This document shows positions 6,321 through 14,488 of a stretch of DNA of 44,693 nucleotides, one piece after another. Source of the DNA: an uncultured Collinsella sp. (GTDB lineage: Bacteria > Actinomycetota > Coriobacteriia > Coriobacteriales > Coriobacteriaceae). The stretch lies in contig CAUEMA010000017.1 in NCBI GenBank assembly GCA_959018755.1, positions 1 through 44,693 of the forward strand, read 5' to 3'. The position numbers and the translations under genes were made by a program. Below the pieces are notes generated by a model, which was given only the letters and a program-made list of their open reading frames with translations, was not told the DNA's origin and ran no database searches. Each line of letters starts with the position of its first letter. Positions within the stretch are counted from its first letter, which is position 1.

Positions 6321-8036
6321 ATGACGGCCACACCGTGGGGATTCCGGGACATATTGCCCGAGGAGGCTCAGGCGCGCGAGGAGATTGCGCTGACGGTGAA
6401 GGGCTGCTTTAGGGAGCATCATTATCTGCCGGTTGAGACACCGCTGCTCGAGGACAAGGGTTCGCTTGAGGAGGGCGGCCGCATCGCGGATACGCCGTTC
6501 AAGCTCTTTGATGACGACGGCCGTCTGCTGGTGGTCCGTCCCGATAACACGCTGCCGATCGTGCGCCTGGTCTCGACCCGTATGCGTGCGGCCGACCTGC
6601 CCCTGCGTCTGCGCTATGAGGCGCCGGTAGTTCGTGAGTGCCAGCGCAATGCTGGCGGCTCGCGCCAGTTTACGCAGCTGGGCTTTGAGCTTATCGGTGC
6701 GGGCGATACCGCGGGCGATGTCGAGATTGTCTCGCTGGTCGCCGAGGCTGTGCGCAAGCTGGCACTGCCCGATGCGCGCATTATCGCAGGTAGCGTGCGC
6801 CCGTTTAAGGAACTGCTCGCGGCGTGCGAGGATCGCGAGCTGGCTGCCGAGGCCCTGCGTTGCGTGCACGCCAACGACTTTGTGGGCCTCGATGCCCGCG
6901 TGGCGGAAAGCGCCGAGTCCGAGGCCGTCAAGGCCGCCATTAGCGAGCTGCCGCGCCTGCATGGCGGTGCCGAGGTGCTCGACCGCGTGGATGCGTTGCT
7001 GGCAGCCGCCGGTATCGTCGCGTCGCTGACGCGCGAGCTGCGTGCCCTGGTTGAGGGCCTGGCTCCCGAGGATGCCCAGGTACTGTCCTTCGACTTCTCC
7101 ATCATGAATTCCTTCGATTACTACACGGGTCTGGTCTTTAAGGCCTACGCCGGTGGCCTGCCCGATCCGGTGGGTTCGGGCGGTCGCTACGATTCCATCT
7201 TTACCGGTGCGTTCGGCGAGGGCATCGAGGTGCCCGCGGCGGGCTTTGCCTTTTCACTCGAGCGCCTGGAGGCCGCGCGCACCTCGGCCGAGGACGCCGC
7301 CTCCGATGGCGATCACGCCGTGGGCCGTGGCGCCGAGGGCCCGCTGCGCATCGCCGTGCCCAAGGGTTCGCTCAAGGCCGATACCCTCGACGTGCTCGAG
7401 GCTGCGGGTCTGGACGTCTCTGAGCTGCGCGATCCCGGCCGTCACCTGATCGTGCGCGGCCGCGATACGCGTGCCGGAGAGGGCGCGGTCGGCGATATTG
7501 AGTTTGTCATCGTGCGTCCCAGCGACGCGCCGGCCTTTGTGGGGTGCGGCGGCGCCGACTGCGGCATCTGCGGCTGGGACTCGCTCATCGAGGCCGACCT
7601 CAACTTGCTGCAGCTGGTCGATCTGGGCTATGGCCTGTGCACCTTTATTGAGGCGGAGCCCGCATGGCGCGCCGGCCAGGCCGAGCGCAACTATGCCCGC
7701 CGCGGGTCGCTTCGTGTGGCCACCAAGTACCCGCGCATCGCGAGCGCCTGGTATGCCGAGCGTGGCGTGAATGCCGACATCGTTTCGCTGCACGGCAATA
7801 TCGAGCTGGGGCCCATCGTCGGTATGACCGACCGCATTGTGGACATTACCGCCACGGGTGCGACCCTGCGCGACAACGACCTGGTCGTTACCGGTCGCAT
7901 TATGGACTGCACGGCGCGCTTCTTTGTCAACCCGGGCGCGGCGCGCTTGGATCCACGCGTGCGCAATCTGGCAGATCGCCTGGCCGCCGCCGTGAAAGAC
8001 AAGCATTTTGAGCCCGTCGCGGGCTCGGCACAATAG
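6321..8036 (+). CDS. hisZG: HisZ-HisG fusion: ATP phosphoribosyltransferase, regulatory plus catalytic domains
   Basis: A 571-residue fusion catalysing the first step of histidine synthesis, joining ATP and PRPP. Residues 1-320 are HisZ, a histidyl-tRNA-synthetase-like regulatory subunit: RYEAPVVRECQRNAGGSRQF resembles motif 2 and GLPDPVGSGGRYD motif 3. A loose linker spans 321-340. Residues 341-571 are short-form HisG: IAVPKGSL start, RVATKYP, LHGNIELGPIVGMTD, and the PRPP loop DITATGATLRDN near 508-519. ATG 6321 follows GAGGAGGCTC. HisZ and HisG are usually separate proteins forming a hetero-octamer, so the fusion is unusual. The reading frame is open across the junction with no sign of a frameshift. 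Confidence 0.9.
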   Translation: MTATPWGFRDILPEEAQAREEIALTVKGCFREHHYLPVETPLLEDKGSLEEGGRIADTPFKLFDDDGRLLVVRPDNTLPIVRLVSTRMRAADLPLRLRYEAPVVRECQRNAGGSRQFTQLGFELIGAGDTAGDVEIVSLVAEAVRKLALPDARIIAGSVRPFKELLAACEDRELAAEALRCVHANDFVGLDARVAESAESEAVKAAISELPRLHGGAEVLDRVDALLAAAGIVASLTRELRALVEGLAPEDAQVLSFDFSIMNSFDYYTGLVFKAYAGGLPDPVGSGGRYDSIFTGAFGEGIEVPAAGFAFSLERLEAARTSAEDAASDGDHAVGRGAEGPLRIAVPKGSLKADTLDVLEAAGLDVSELRDPGRHLIVRGRDTRAGEGAVGDIEFVIVRPSDAPAFVGCGGADCGICGWDSLIEADLNLLQLVDLGYGLCTFIEAEPAWRAGQAERNYARRGSLRVATKYPRIASAWYAERGVNADIVSLHGNIELGPIVGMTDRIVDITATGATLRDNDLVVTGRIMDCTARFFVNPGAARLDPRVRNLADRLAAAVKDKHFEPVAGSAQ

Positions 8037-8063
8037 CGCGAGCGCGTACGGGCGCCCCCACGT

Positions 8064-8096
8064 CCGGGCCGCGGGTCGACTGACGCCGCAGCCCGG
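8064..8096 (+). promoter_or_regulatory. Intercistronic hairpin between hisZG and hisD
   Basis: The stem CCGGGCCGCGG (8064-8074) pairs with CCGCAGCCCGG (8086-8096) with one mismatch and an 11-nt loop. No T run follows, so it is more likely an mRNA-stabilising or attenuating hairpin than a terminator. Confidence 0.45.
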
Positions 8097-8141
8097 CCTC
8101 TCGTCTTGCGAATGAAACTTCAACCGATAGGGGATACCGAT

Positions 8142-9578
8142 ATGAAGACCATCAAACTTGCTCCCGGCGAGCGCCTCGTCACTAACCAGCTCAACCGCAA
8201 GGGCGTGCTGCCGCAAAACATCGTCGACGCCGCCCGCGATATCGTGGCCAACGTGCGCGCCAACGGCGATGCCGCCGTGCGCGATTACTGCCAGCGTTTT
8301 GACGGCGTTGAGCTGCAGAGCTTCCGTCTGCCGCAGGAGCAGATCGATGCCGCGCTCGAAGGCCTCGATCCCGCTTTTGTCGCCGCGCTCGAGAAGGCCG
8401 CGCGCCAGATTCGCGAGTTCCACCAGCGCGAGGTCGAGCAGAGCTGGTTTACCACGCGTGCCGATGGCACGATGCTCGGCGTCAAGGTGACCCCGCTCGC
8501 CGCTGCCGGCATCTACGTGCCGGGCGGCCGTGCGCAGTACCCTTCCACGGTGCTCATGAACGCCATCCCCGCCAAGGTCGCCGGCGTCAAGCGCGTGGTC
8601 ATGGTGACGCCGCCGCAAAAGGACGGCCTGATCAGCCCCTATACGCTCGCAGCTGCCAAGCTCGGCGGCGTGGACGAGATCTACATGGTGGGCGGCGCCC
8701 AGGCCGTGGCCGCGCTGGCGTACGGTACCGAGACGATTCCGCGTGTCGATAAGATCACCGGTCCTGGCAATGCTTTCGTCGCCGCGGCCAAGCAGATTGT
8801 CTCGGGCGATGTGGGGATCGACATGGTCGCCGGCCCGTCCGAGGTTTGCGTGCTGGCCGATGCCACGGCCAAGCCCATGGTGGTCGCGGCCGACCTGATG
8901 GCTCAGGCCGAGCACGATCCGCTGGCCGCCTGCTACCTGGTTACCTGCGACGAGCAGTTCGCCCGCGAGGTCGAGGCAGGCATCGATATCCTGGTGGCGC
9001 AGTCGCCGCGTGCCGAGATTACGCGCGCCTCGCTCGACAACGAGGGCACGATCGTGGTCGCCGCCGACATGGCTGCCGCCGTCGAAGCCGTGAACACCGT
9101 GGCGCCCGAGCACCTGGAGCTGCACTGCCAGGATGCCATGGGCCTGCTCGGTGGCATCCGCAACGCCGGCGCCATCTTTGTGGGCGCCTGGAGCTCCGAG
9201 CCGCTCGGCGATTACGTCGCCGGCCCCAACCACACGCTGCCCACAGGCGGCACGGCCATGTTCTCCAACCCGCTTTCGGTGGAGGAGTTCATCAAGCGCT
9301 CGAGCGTCATCTGCTATACGCCCGAGGGTCTGCTCTCCGACGCTCCGGCTACACAGCGCCTGGCCGAGGCCGAGGGCCTGTGGGCGCACGCGCTTTCGGC
9401 CGCGCTGCGCCGCCGCGTGCTGGAGCAGGGCGAGGACGCCGTAAGTGCCGAGTCGCTGGCCGCCGCCGACCTGACCAAGGTCGCCTGGCCGGGCGATACC
9501 GTGGCGACGGTCGCCCAGGGCGTGGACCTGGCTGCGAATGCTGCCGAGGGTGCCGTCCCGACGGGCGAGGAGGCCTAA
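8142..9578 (+). CDS. hisD: Histidinol dehydrogenase
   Basis: A 478-residue NAD- and zinc-dependent enzyme for the last two oxidations of histidine synthesis. Seen: YVPGGRAQYPSTVLMNAIPA, the glycine-rich GPGNAFVAAAKQ, VAPEHLELH with the catalytic Glu/His pair, and GPNHTLPTGGTAMFSNPLSVEEF. The length is a little above the usual ~430 because of a longer C-terminal tail. ATG 8142 is preceded by GATAGGGGA; an earlier ATG would add 12 residues without family support. It lies 1 nt from hisC. Confidence 0.95.
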   Translation: MKTIKLAPGERLVTNQLNRKGVLPQNIVDAARDIVANVRANGDAAVRDYCQRFDGVELQSFRLPQEQIDAALEGLDPAFVAALEKAARQIREFHQREVEQSWFTTRADGTMLGVKVTPLAAAGIYVPGGRAQYPSTVLMNAIPAKVAGVKRVVMVTPPQKDGLISPYTLAAAKLGGVDEIYMVGGAQAVAALAYGTETIPRVDKITGPGNAFVAAAKQIVSGDVGIDMVAGPSEVCVLADATAKPMVVAADLMAQAEHDPLAACYLVTCDEQFAREVEAGIDILVAQSPRAEITRASLDNEGTIVVAADMAAAVEAVNTVAPEHLELHCQDAMGLLGGIRNAGAIFVGAWSSEPLGDYVAGPNHTLPTGGTAMFSNPLSVEEFIKRSSVICYTPEGLLSDAPATQRLAEAEGLWAHALSAALRRRVLEQGEDAVSAESLAAADLTKVAWPGDTVATVAQGVDLAANAAEGAVPTGEEA

Positions 9579-9579
9579 C

Positions 9580-10695
9580 ATGGCCGAGCTGACGCCGCGC
9601 ATGAAGGAGCTCGTCCAGCCTTACTTGGCTGGTATTGAGCCCTACGACCCCAACTTTACGCCCACGCGTATCAACCTTTCGGCCAACGAGAACACCTATC
9701 CCGTGCCGACCGGCGTGCGCGAGGCGGTCGATGCGGCACTCGCCGCCACGCCGCTCAACCGCTATCCCGATCCTATGTCCAACGACCTGCGTGACGAGCT
9801 TGCTGCCTGGCATGGCGTGGCGCACGAGAACATCTGCGTGGGCAACGGCGGCGATGAGCTGCTCTATAACTACCTGCTGGCGTTTGGCGGCGCGGGGCGG
9901 ACCCTGCTCAACTGCCCGCCGTGCTTTAGCGAGTACGCGTTCTTTGCGTCGTTGTGCCAGACCGAGGTGCGCGACGTGTGGCGCGACCTGGCGAGCTTTG
10001 AGCTCGACCAGGCTGCCGTGCTTGCCGCGGCACCGGAGTGCAACCTGGCGATCGTGACCTCGCCCAACAATCCCACGGGCGATGTGGCTCCGCTCGACTT
10101 TGTCGCGGCCTTGTGCGATGCGTGCCCCGGCATGGTAATGGTCGACGAGGCCTACGTTGAGTTTGCCGACGATTCGTTTGGCGCGGCCGCCACGGCGCAA
10201 GGCCTTATCGCCGAACATCCCAACCTGGTGATTTTGCATACGCTGTCCAAGGCGTTCGGCGCCGCCGGCACGCGTCTGGGGTACGTGATCGCGGCGCCCG
10301 AGGTTATCGAGGTGTTCGCGGCGATTCGCCAGATCTATTCGGTCAACGTGCTGAGCCAAGCTGCCGCACTTGCTTGTGTGCGTGCCCGCGATGCGTATGC
10401 GCCCGTGGTGGCACAGGTCGCATCCGAGCGCGAGCGCGAGCTGGACGCCCTGCGTGCGATGACTGCCGAGGGCCTGTCCGTGGAGGCGTGGCCGAGCGCG
10501 GCGAACTTTGTGCTCGTACGCACGCCGCATGCTACGCGCGTGCGCGAGCGTCTGCGCGATGAGTATTCGATTTTGGTGCGCGACTTTAGCTATGCGCCGG
10601 GACTTGCGGACTGCTTGCGCATCACCGTGGGCACCCCGCAGGAAAACGACGAAGTGCTGGCTGCGTTTGCCGTGCTGGTGAAGGAGGAGATGTAG
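9580..10695 (+). CDS. hisC: Histidinol-phosphate aminotransferase
   Basis: A 371-residue PLP enzyme converting imidazole-acetol phosphate and glutamate to histidinol phosphate. Seen: NLSANENTYPVP at the N-terminus, SPNNPTGD, MVDEAYVEF with the cofactor Asp, and HTLSKAFGAAGTRLGY with the PLP-binding lysine. ATG 9580 lies one base after the hisD stop, with GAGGAGGCC inside the hisD end as ribosome binding site. An upstream in-frame start at 9538 lies within hisD and is not needed. The stop abuts the hisB start directly. Confidence 0.95.
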   Translation: MAELTPRMKELVQPYLAGIEPYDPNFTPTRINLSANENTYPVPTGVREAVDAALAATPLNRYPDPMSNDLRDELAAWHGVAHENICVGNGGDELLYNYLLAFGGAGRTLLNCPPCFSEYAFFASLCQTEVRDVWRDLASFELDQAAVLAAAPECNLAIVTSPNNPTGDVAPLDFVAALCDACPGMVMVDEAYVEFADDSFGAAATAQGLIAEHPNLVILHTLSKAFGAAGTRLGYVIAAPEVIEVFAAIRQIYSVNVLSQAAALACVRARDAYAPVVAQVASERERELDALRAMTAEGLSVEAWPSAANFVLVRTPHATRVRERLRDEYSILVRDFSYAPGLADCLRITVGTPQENDEVLAAFAVLVKEEM

Positions 10696-11283
10696 ATGGA
10701 CCGTTATGCCGAGGTGACCCGTAAGACGAGCGAGACCGACATTGTCGTCAAGCTCGACCTGGATGGATCCGGTGTGTGCGATATCTCGACCGGCGTGCCG
10801 TTTTTCGACCACATGCTCAACGCCTTTGGCCGCCATGGTCTGTTTGACCTGACGGTGCACGCGGTGGGCGATGTGGAGGTCGACGCGCACCACACCGTCG
10901 AGGACACGGGTATTGTGCTGGGCGAGGCGTTTTGCCAGGCGCTGGGCGATAAGGCGGGCATTACGCGCTTTGCCGACGCGGCGATTGCCATGGACGAGAC
11001 GCTCGTGATGGCCGCTGTGGACATCTCGGGTCGCGGGCAGGCCTATTGCGAGCTGCCCGTGCCGACCGAGCGCGTGGGCAGCTTCGATACCGAGCTGGCC
11101 GTCGAGTTCTTCTACGCCTTTGCACGCGACGCCAAGCTCACGCTGCACGTGCGTGAGCTGGCGGGCGGCAATTCGCATCACATTATCGAGGCCGCCTTTA
11201 AGGCCGTGGGCCGCACGATGCGCCATGCCTGCGAGCTCGATCCCCGCGTGCAGGGCATCCCCAGCACCAAGGGCTCGCTGTAA
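10696..11283 (+). CDS. hisB: Imidazoleglycerol-phosphate dehydratase
   Basis: A 195-residue monofunctional dehydratase without the N-terminal phosphatase domain of enterobacterial HisB. The Mn-binding signatures are present: FFDHMLNAFGRHG, DAHHTVEDTGI, GGNSHHIIEAAFKA and the C-terminal STKGSL. The start codon follows the hisC stop directly, with AAGGAGGA as ribosome binding site. The missing phosphatase activity is supplied by the PHP protein at 14489-15400. A long inverted repeat starts at the last bases of the gene. Confidence 0.96.
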   Translation: MDRYAEVTRKTSETDIVVKLDLDGSGVCDISTGVPFFDHMLNAFGRHGLFDLTVHAVGDVEVDAHHTVEDTGIVLGEAFCQALGDKAGITRFADAAIAMDETLVMAAVDISGRGQAYCELPVPTERVGSFDTELAVEFFYAFARDAKLTLHVRELAGGNSHHIIEAAFKAVGRTMRHACELDPRVQGIPSTKGSL

Positions 11284-11396
11284 CCTGCCAAAAAGGGACA
11301 GGTTTATTTTGGCAGGTTTTATCTGCGGAAATGCTGTCTCATGTGGTGGGTGAACGTTTAACCGACCAAAATAAACCTGTCCCTTTTTGGCAGGTT
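11282..11396. repeat. 31-bp perfect inverted repeat (BIME-like) between hisB and hisH
   Basis: Arms 11282-11312 and 11366-11396 are perfect reverse complements over 31 bp, with a 53-nt spacer. Each arm region can also form its own small hairpin; AACCTGCCAAAA (11282-11293) pairs with TTTTGGCAGGTT (11307-11318). This two-unit layout is like paired REP elements. It overlaps the hisB stop codon and ends just before the hisH ribosome binding site, so it can affect translation within the operon. Confidence 0.9.
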
Positions 11397-11423
11397 TTGG
11401 ACGATGAGAAAAGGGAGGGTCGC

Positions 11424-12125
11424 GTGGGCGAACCGAAGATCGTGGTGGTCGACTACCACAAGGGCAACTTGTCGAGCGTCGTGCGCGGGCTTGCGCGTGC
11501 CGGTGCCGTTGCCTGTACGTCGGACGACCCGGAGCAGATCCGTAACGCCGACGGCTTGGTCATCCCGGGCGTGGGCGCGTTCTACGACGCGATCGCCTTT
11601 ATGCGCCAGAGCGGCGAGGCGGACGCGGTGCTCGACGCCGTTGCCGCCGGAACTCCGCTGCTCGGTATCTGCTTGGGCCTTCAGCTGTTTTTTGAGCGTG
11701 GCAACGAGGGCGTGCCGGCGGACGAGGGCGCGGTCGCGGACGGCGATGCCTCCGAGCAGGTCGGTGGTCCCTGGGTCGATGGTCTGGGCATCATGCGCGG
11801 CTCGTGCACGCGCCTGGAGTCGAGCCGTCTGAAGGTGCCGCATGTGGGTTGGGACCAGGTACACATGACGCCCGCCGGTGCGGCCGATCCGCTGCTCGCT
11901 GGCTTTGCCGAGGGCGCCAACATGTACTTCACCCACAGCTATGCGGTGGCCGATGACGCCGATGCCGCCGACGTTCTGGCGCGCACGCACTACACGCGAA
12001 GCTTCCCGTGCATCGTGCGCCACGGCAACGTGTGGGGCTGCCAGTTCCATCCCGAGAAATCCTCCGCGCTGGGTCAGCGCATCCTGAAGAACTTCGTGAA
12101 CATCGTCGAGGAGGCCGGCCGATGA
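11424..12125 (+). CDS. hisH: Imidazole glycerol phosphate synthase, glutamine amidotransferase subunit
   Basis: A 233-residue class-I glutaminase that feeds ammonia to HisF. The nucleophile elbow LGICLGLQLFFE holds the catalytic Cys, and CQFHPEKSS holds His and Glu. The GTG start at 11424 follows AGGGAGGG; the protein then begins GEPKIVVVDYHKGNLSSVV as expected. In-frame codons further upstream are translated palindromic repeat and are excluded. The stop overlaps the hisA start (ATGA), a sign of translational coupling. An insert rich in Asp and Glu sits near residues 95-115. Confidence 0.95.
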   Translation: MGEPKIVVVDYHKGNLSSVVRGLARAGAVACTSDDPEQIRNADGLVIPGVGAFYDAIAFMRQSGEADAVLDAVAAGTPLLGICLGLQLFFERGNEGVPADEGAVADGDASEQVGGPWVDGLGIMRGSCTRLESSRLKVPHVGWDQVHMTPAGAADPLLAGFAEGANMYFTHSYAVADDADAADVLARTHYTRSFPCIVRHGNVWGCQFHPEKSSALGQRILKNFVNIVEEAGR

Positions 12126-12865
12126 TCCTGTTTCCCGCAATCGATTTGATCGGCGGCAAGGTCGTGCGCCTGGAGCGCGGCGACCGCAGCCGCTGCAAGG
12201 TATATTCCGACGACCCCGTGGCCGTCGCCCACTCGTTTGCCGAGCAGGGCGCAGGCTGGGTGCATGTCGTCGACCTGTCCGCTGCCTTTGGCGAGGACGA
12301 GGACGCGTGCGCTGCCAACTCGGCGGCGATTAAGGCTATCTGCGGCGTCGACGGTCTGTTCGTGGACGTGGGCGGCGGCGTTCGCTCGCTCGCACGCATC
12401 GACGAGCTGGCCGGCTACGGCGCTCGCCGCATTGCGCTGGGTACGGTGCTCGTAACCGAACCGGGTTTTGCCGAGGTAGCGGCTCGCGGCTTTGGCGAGC
12501 TGCTCGTGGCAGACATCGCCGCGTGCGATGGCCAGGTCAAGGTGAACGGCTGGCGCGATGGCGCGGGCGTGGCGCTCGACGACGCCGTGGCGCAGCTCAG
12601 CGAGCTGGGCTTTAAGCACCTGGTCTACACCGACATCGCGCGCGACGGCATGCAGACGGGCATCGACGTGGCGGCGTATCGCCACGTGGCGCAGGTCGCA
12701 GGCTTTCCCGTCGTGGCGTCGGGCGGCATCTCGACGCTCGACGATATCCGCGCGCTTGCCGCGGTGGGCGAGGATGCTATCGAGGGTGCTATCACCGGCC
12801 GTGCGCTCTACGAGGGCAACTTTACGCTGGCCCAGGCGCTCGCCTCCGCCCGAGGGGAGGATTAG
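12122..12865 (+). CDS. hisA: Phosphoribosylformimino-5-aminoimidazole carboxamide ribotide isomerase
   Basis: A 247-residue (beta-alpha)8 barrel isomerase (ProFAR isomerase). Seen: the N-terminal strand FPAIDLIGGKVVRL with catalytic Asp8, VDVGGGVRS, YTDIARDGMQTG with the second catalytic Asp, and VVASGGIS for phosphate binding. In actinobacteria the related PriA also does tryptophan synthesis. Dual function cannot be judged here, but no trp genes are in the window. It overlaps hisH by 4 bp and is followed 3 nt later by hisF. Confidence 0.95.
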   Translation: MILFPAIDLIGGKVVRLERGDRSRCKVYSDDPVAVAHSFAEQGAGWVHVVDLSAAFGEDEDACAANSAAIKAICGVDGLFVDVGGGVRSLARIDELAGYGARRIALGTVLVTEPGFAEVAARGFGELLVADIAACDGQVKVNGWRDGAGVALDDAVAQLSELGFKHLVYTDIARDGMQTGIDVAAYRHVAQVAGFPVVASGGISTLDDIRALAAVGEDAIEGAITGRALYEGNFTLAQALASARGED

Positions 12866-12868
12866 CCC

Positions 12869-13651
12869 ATGCTTACCAAACGCGTGATTCCCTGCCTGGA
12901 CGTTAAGGACGGCCGCGTGGTCAAGGGCGTCAACTTTGTGAGCCTGCGCGATGCGGGCGATCCGGTGGAGCTGGCCCGTGCCTACGACTGCGAGGGCGCG
13001 GACGAGGTCGTGTTTTTGGACATCACCGCGACGAGCGACAACCGCGCGACGACCATCGAGATGGCGGCGCACGCGGCCGAGGAGCTCGCCATTCCCTATA
13101 CCGTGGGCGGCGGCTTCCGCGACCTGGCGGGCATGCGGACCATGGTTGCCGCCGGTGCCGACAAGGTGTCGCTCAACTCTGCCGCTGTGCGCGATCCGTC
13201 GCTGATCAGCCAAGCTGCCGCGGCGTTTGGCAGCCAGGCCGTGGTCGTGGCGATTGATGCCAAGCGCGTTGGCCTGCCTGGTGAGCCGGGTGCCGACAAG
13301 TGGGAGGTCTTTACGGCGGGCGGTCGTAACGCCACGGGTATCGATGCGGTGGCGTGGGCCGAGGAGGCGGCTCGTCGCGGCGCCGGCGAGATCCTGCTTA
13401 CCAGCATGGACCGCGACGGCACCAAGGCCGGCTTCGATCTGGCGCTCACCCGCGCCGTGGCGCGCGCGGTGCCGATTCCCGTCATCGCGAGCGGTGGCGT
13501 GGGCACGCTCGAGCATTTTGCCGAGGGCGTGATCGAGGGCGAGGCCGACGCCGTGCTGGCGGCCAGCGTCTTTCACTTTGGAACCTTCAGCATTCGCGAA
13601 GTCAAAGAGTATATGGCGTCGCAGGGCATTCCTGTCAGGTTGGACTTCTAG
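12869..13651 (+). CDS. hisF: Imidazole glycerol phosphate synthase, cyclase subunit
   Basis: A 260-residue barrel that pairs with HisH to make imidazole glycerol phosphate and AICAR. Catalytic Asp11 sits in RVIPCLDVKDGRVVKGVNF and the second Asp in VVAIDAKRV; LTSMDRDGTKAGFD and VIASGGVGT bind phosphate. The AICAR by-product can be used by PurH, also encoded in this window. ATG 12869 lies 3 nt after the hisA stop with GAGGGGAGGA upstream. A palindromic repeat follows. Confidence 0.96.
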   Translation: MLTKRVIPCLDVKDGRVVKGVNFVSLRDAGDPVELARAYDCEGADEVVFLDITATSDNRATTIEMAAHAAEELAIPYTVGGGFRDLAGMRTMVAAGADKVSLNSAAVRDPSLISQAAAAFGSQAVVVAIDAKRVGLPGEPGADKWEVFTAGGRNATGIDAVAWAEEAARRGAGEILLTSMDRDGTKAGFDLALTRAVARAVPIPVIASGGVGTLEHFAEGVIEGEADAVLAASVFHFGTFSIREVKEYMASQGIPVRLDF

Positions 13652-13665
13652 CGCTGCGGCTTGCC

Positions 13666-13749
13666 CAGGCACCGCATCTTGCCGCTCAAACCGTCGCTCG
13701 CGTACCAAAGTACGCGTCGCTCCTCTTTCGCGGCAACCTGCGGTACCTG
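13666..13749. repeat. Imperfect inverted repeat between hisF and hisI
   Basis: Arms 13666-13685 and 13730-13749 match as reverse complements at about 17 of 20 positions. In the centre CGCGTAC (13699-13705) pairs perfectly with GTACGCG (13710-13716). No T tract follows. It splits the last two his genes from the rest of the operon. Confidence 0.75.
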
Positions 13750-13792
13750 GACAACCCTCGCCAACCGGCGATGTTTAAATTGGGGAATTGAA

Positions 13793-14122
13793 ATGAAAGA
13801 AATTACTACTCCAGCGGATCTTAAATATGACGCCAAGGGGCTGATTCCTTGTGTGGTTCAGCAATATGACACTGGTGAGGTGCTTATGGTTGCTTGGATG
13901 AACGAGGAGTCGGTGGGGCTGACGCTCAAGACTGGCACCACGTGGTTTTGGAGTCGCAGCCGCCAGGAACTCTGGAACAAGGGCGCGACGAGCGGCAATA
14001 TGCAGGAGGTCAAGGAGCTTTGGGCCGACTGCGATAGCGATACGCTGTTGGTCAAGGTCGACTCTCCGGGCCCGGCTTGCCACACCGGCAACCGTACCTG
14101 CTTCTTTAAGAAACTCGCCTAG
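13793..14122 (+). CDS. hisI: Phosphoribosyl-AMP cyclohydrolase
   Basis: A 109-residue zinc enzyme opening the adenine ring of phosphoribosyl-AMP, the third pathway step. Seen: LMVAWMNEESVGLTL, TWFWSRSRQELWNKGATSGN, DCDSDTLLVKV and CHTGNRTCFF with the metal-binding Cys and Asp residues. It is monofunctional, with the pyrophosphohydrolase encoded separately by hisE. ATG 13793 is chosen because the protein then starts like the family. A 44-codon upstream extension comes from translated repeat DNA. The ribosome binding site GGGGAATTG is weak. Confidence 0.95.
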   Translation: MKEITTPADLKYDAKGLIPCVVQQYDTGEVLMVAWMNEESVGLTLKTGTTWFWSRSRQELWNKGATSGNMQEVKELWADCDSDTLLVKVDSPGPACHTGNRTCFFKKLA

Positions 14123-14168
14123 GGCAAGCGTTTGATTAGGCGCTCTGTCAAATAGAAAGGATTGAGCT

Positions 14169-14486
14169 ATGGGTGTGCGCACCGCAAATGTTCAGGATGG
14201 AAATATCGGTGAGACGCTGACGGGTCTGGCCGAGGTGATTCATGGTCGTCGCGAGGCGTCGCCACAGGAGAGCTATACCGTTCGTCTGCTGACCGACGTC
14301 GAGGACGAGCTGCTCAAGAAGCTTGCCGAGGAGGCGAGCGAGGTCATCATGGCCTGCAAAGATAACGATCACGACCACATCCGCTACGAGGCCGGCGACC
14401 TGGTCTACCATCTGCTCGTAACCCTTGAGCGCTACGGTATCACCCTCGACGAACTGGCCGGCGAGCTCAACGCTCGCCGCCACTAG
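14169..14486 (+). CDS. hisE: Phosphoribosyl-ATP pyrophosphohydrolase
   Basis: A 105-residue MazG-like all-alpha enzyme for the second pathway step. Seen: TVRLLTDVEDELLKKLAEEA followed by SEVIMACK, with the acidic metal-binding residues of the EExxE type, and RYEAGDLVYHLLVTL. ATG 14169 follows AGAAAGGA. It is the last gene of the plus-strand his cluster; its stop is 2 nt from the stop of the convergent histidinol phosphatase gene. Confidence 0.94.
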   Translation: MGVRTANVQDGNIGETLTGLAEVIHGRREASPQESYTVRLLTDVEDELLKKLAEEASEVIMACKDNDHDHIRYEAGDLVYHLLVTLERYGITLDELAGELNARRH

Positions 14487-14488
14487 TC

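Noticed and set aside
7254..9602. A 782-codon open frame on the minus strand
   Set aside because: It lies opposite hisZG and hisD, both with full family motifs. It is Gly/Arg/His-rich and shows no domain; this is the usual shadow of GC-rich genes.
9349..11226. A 625-codon minus-strand open frame across hisD-hisB
   Set aside because: It runs antisense to three certain genes and has no recognisable motif.
11331..11423. Upstream in-frame extension of hisH
   Set aside because: These codons translate the palindromic repeat. The GTG at 11424 has a strong ribosome binding site and gives the expected N-terminus.
13661..13792. Upstream 44-codon extension of hisI
   Set aside because: It consists of translated repeat DNA; the family N-terminus starts at 13793.
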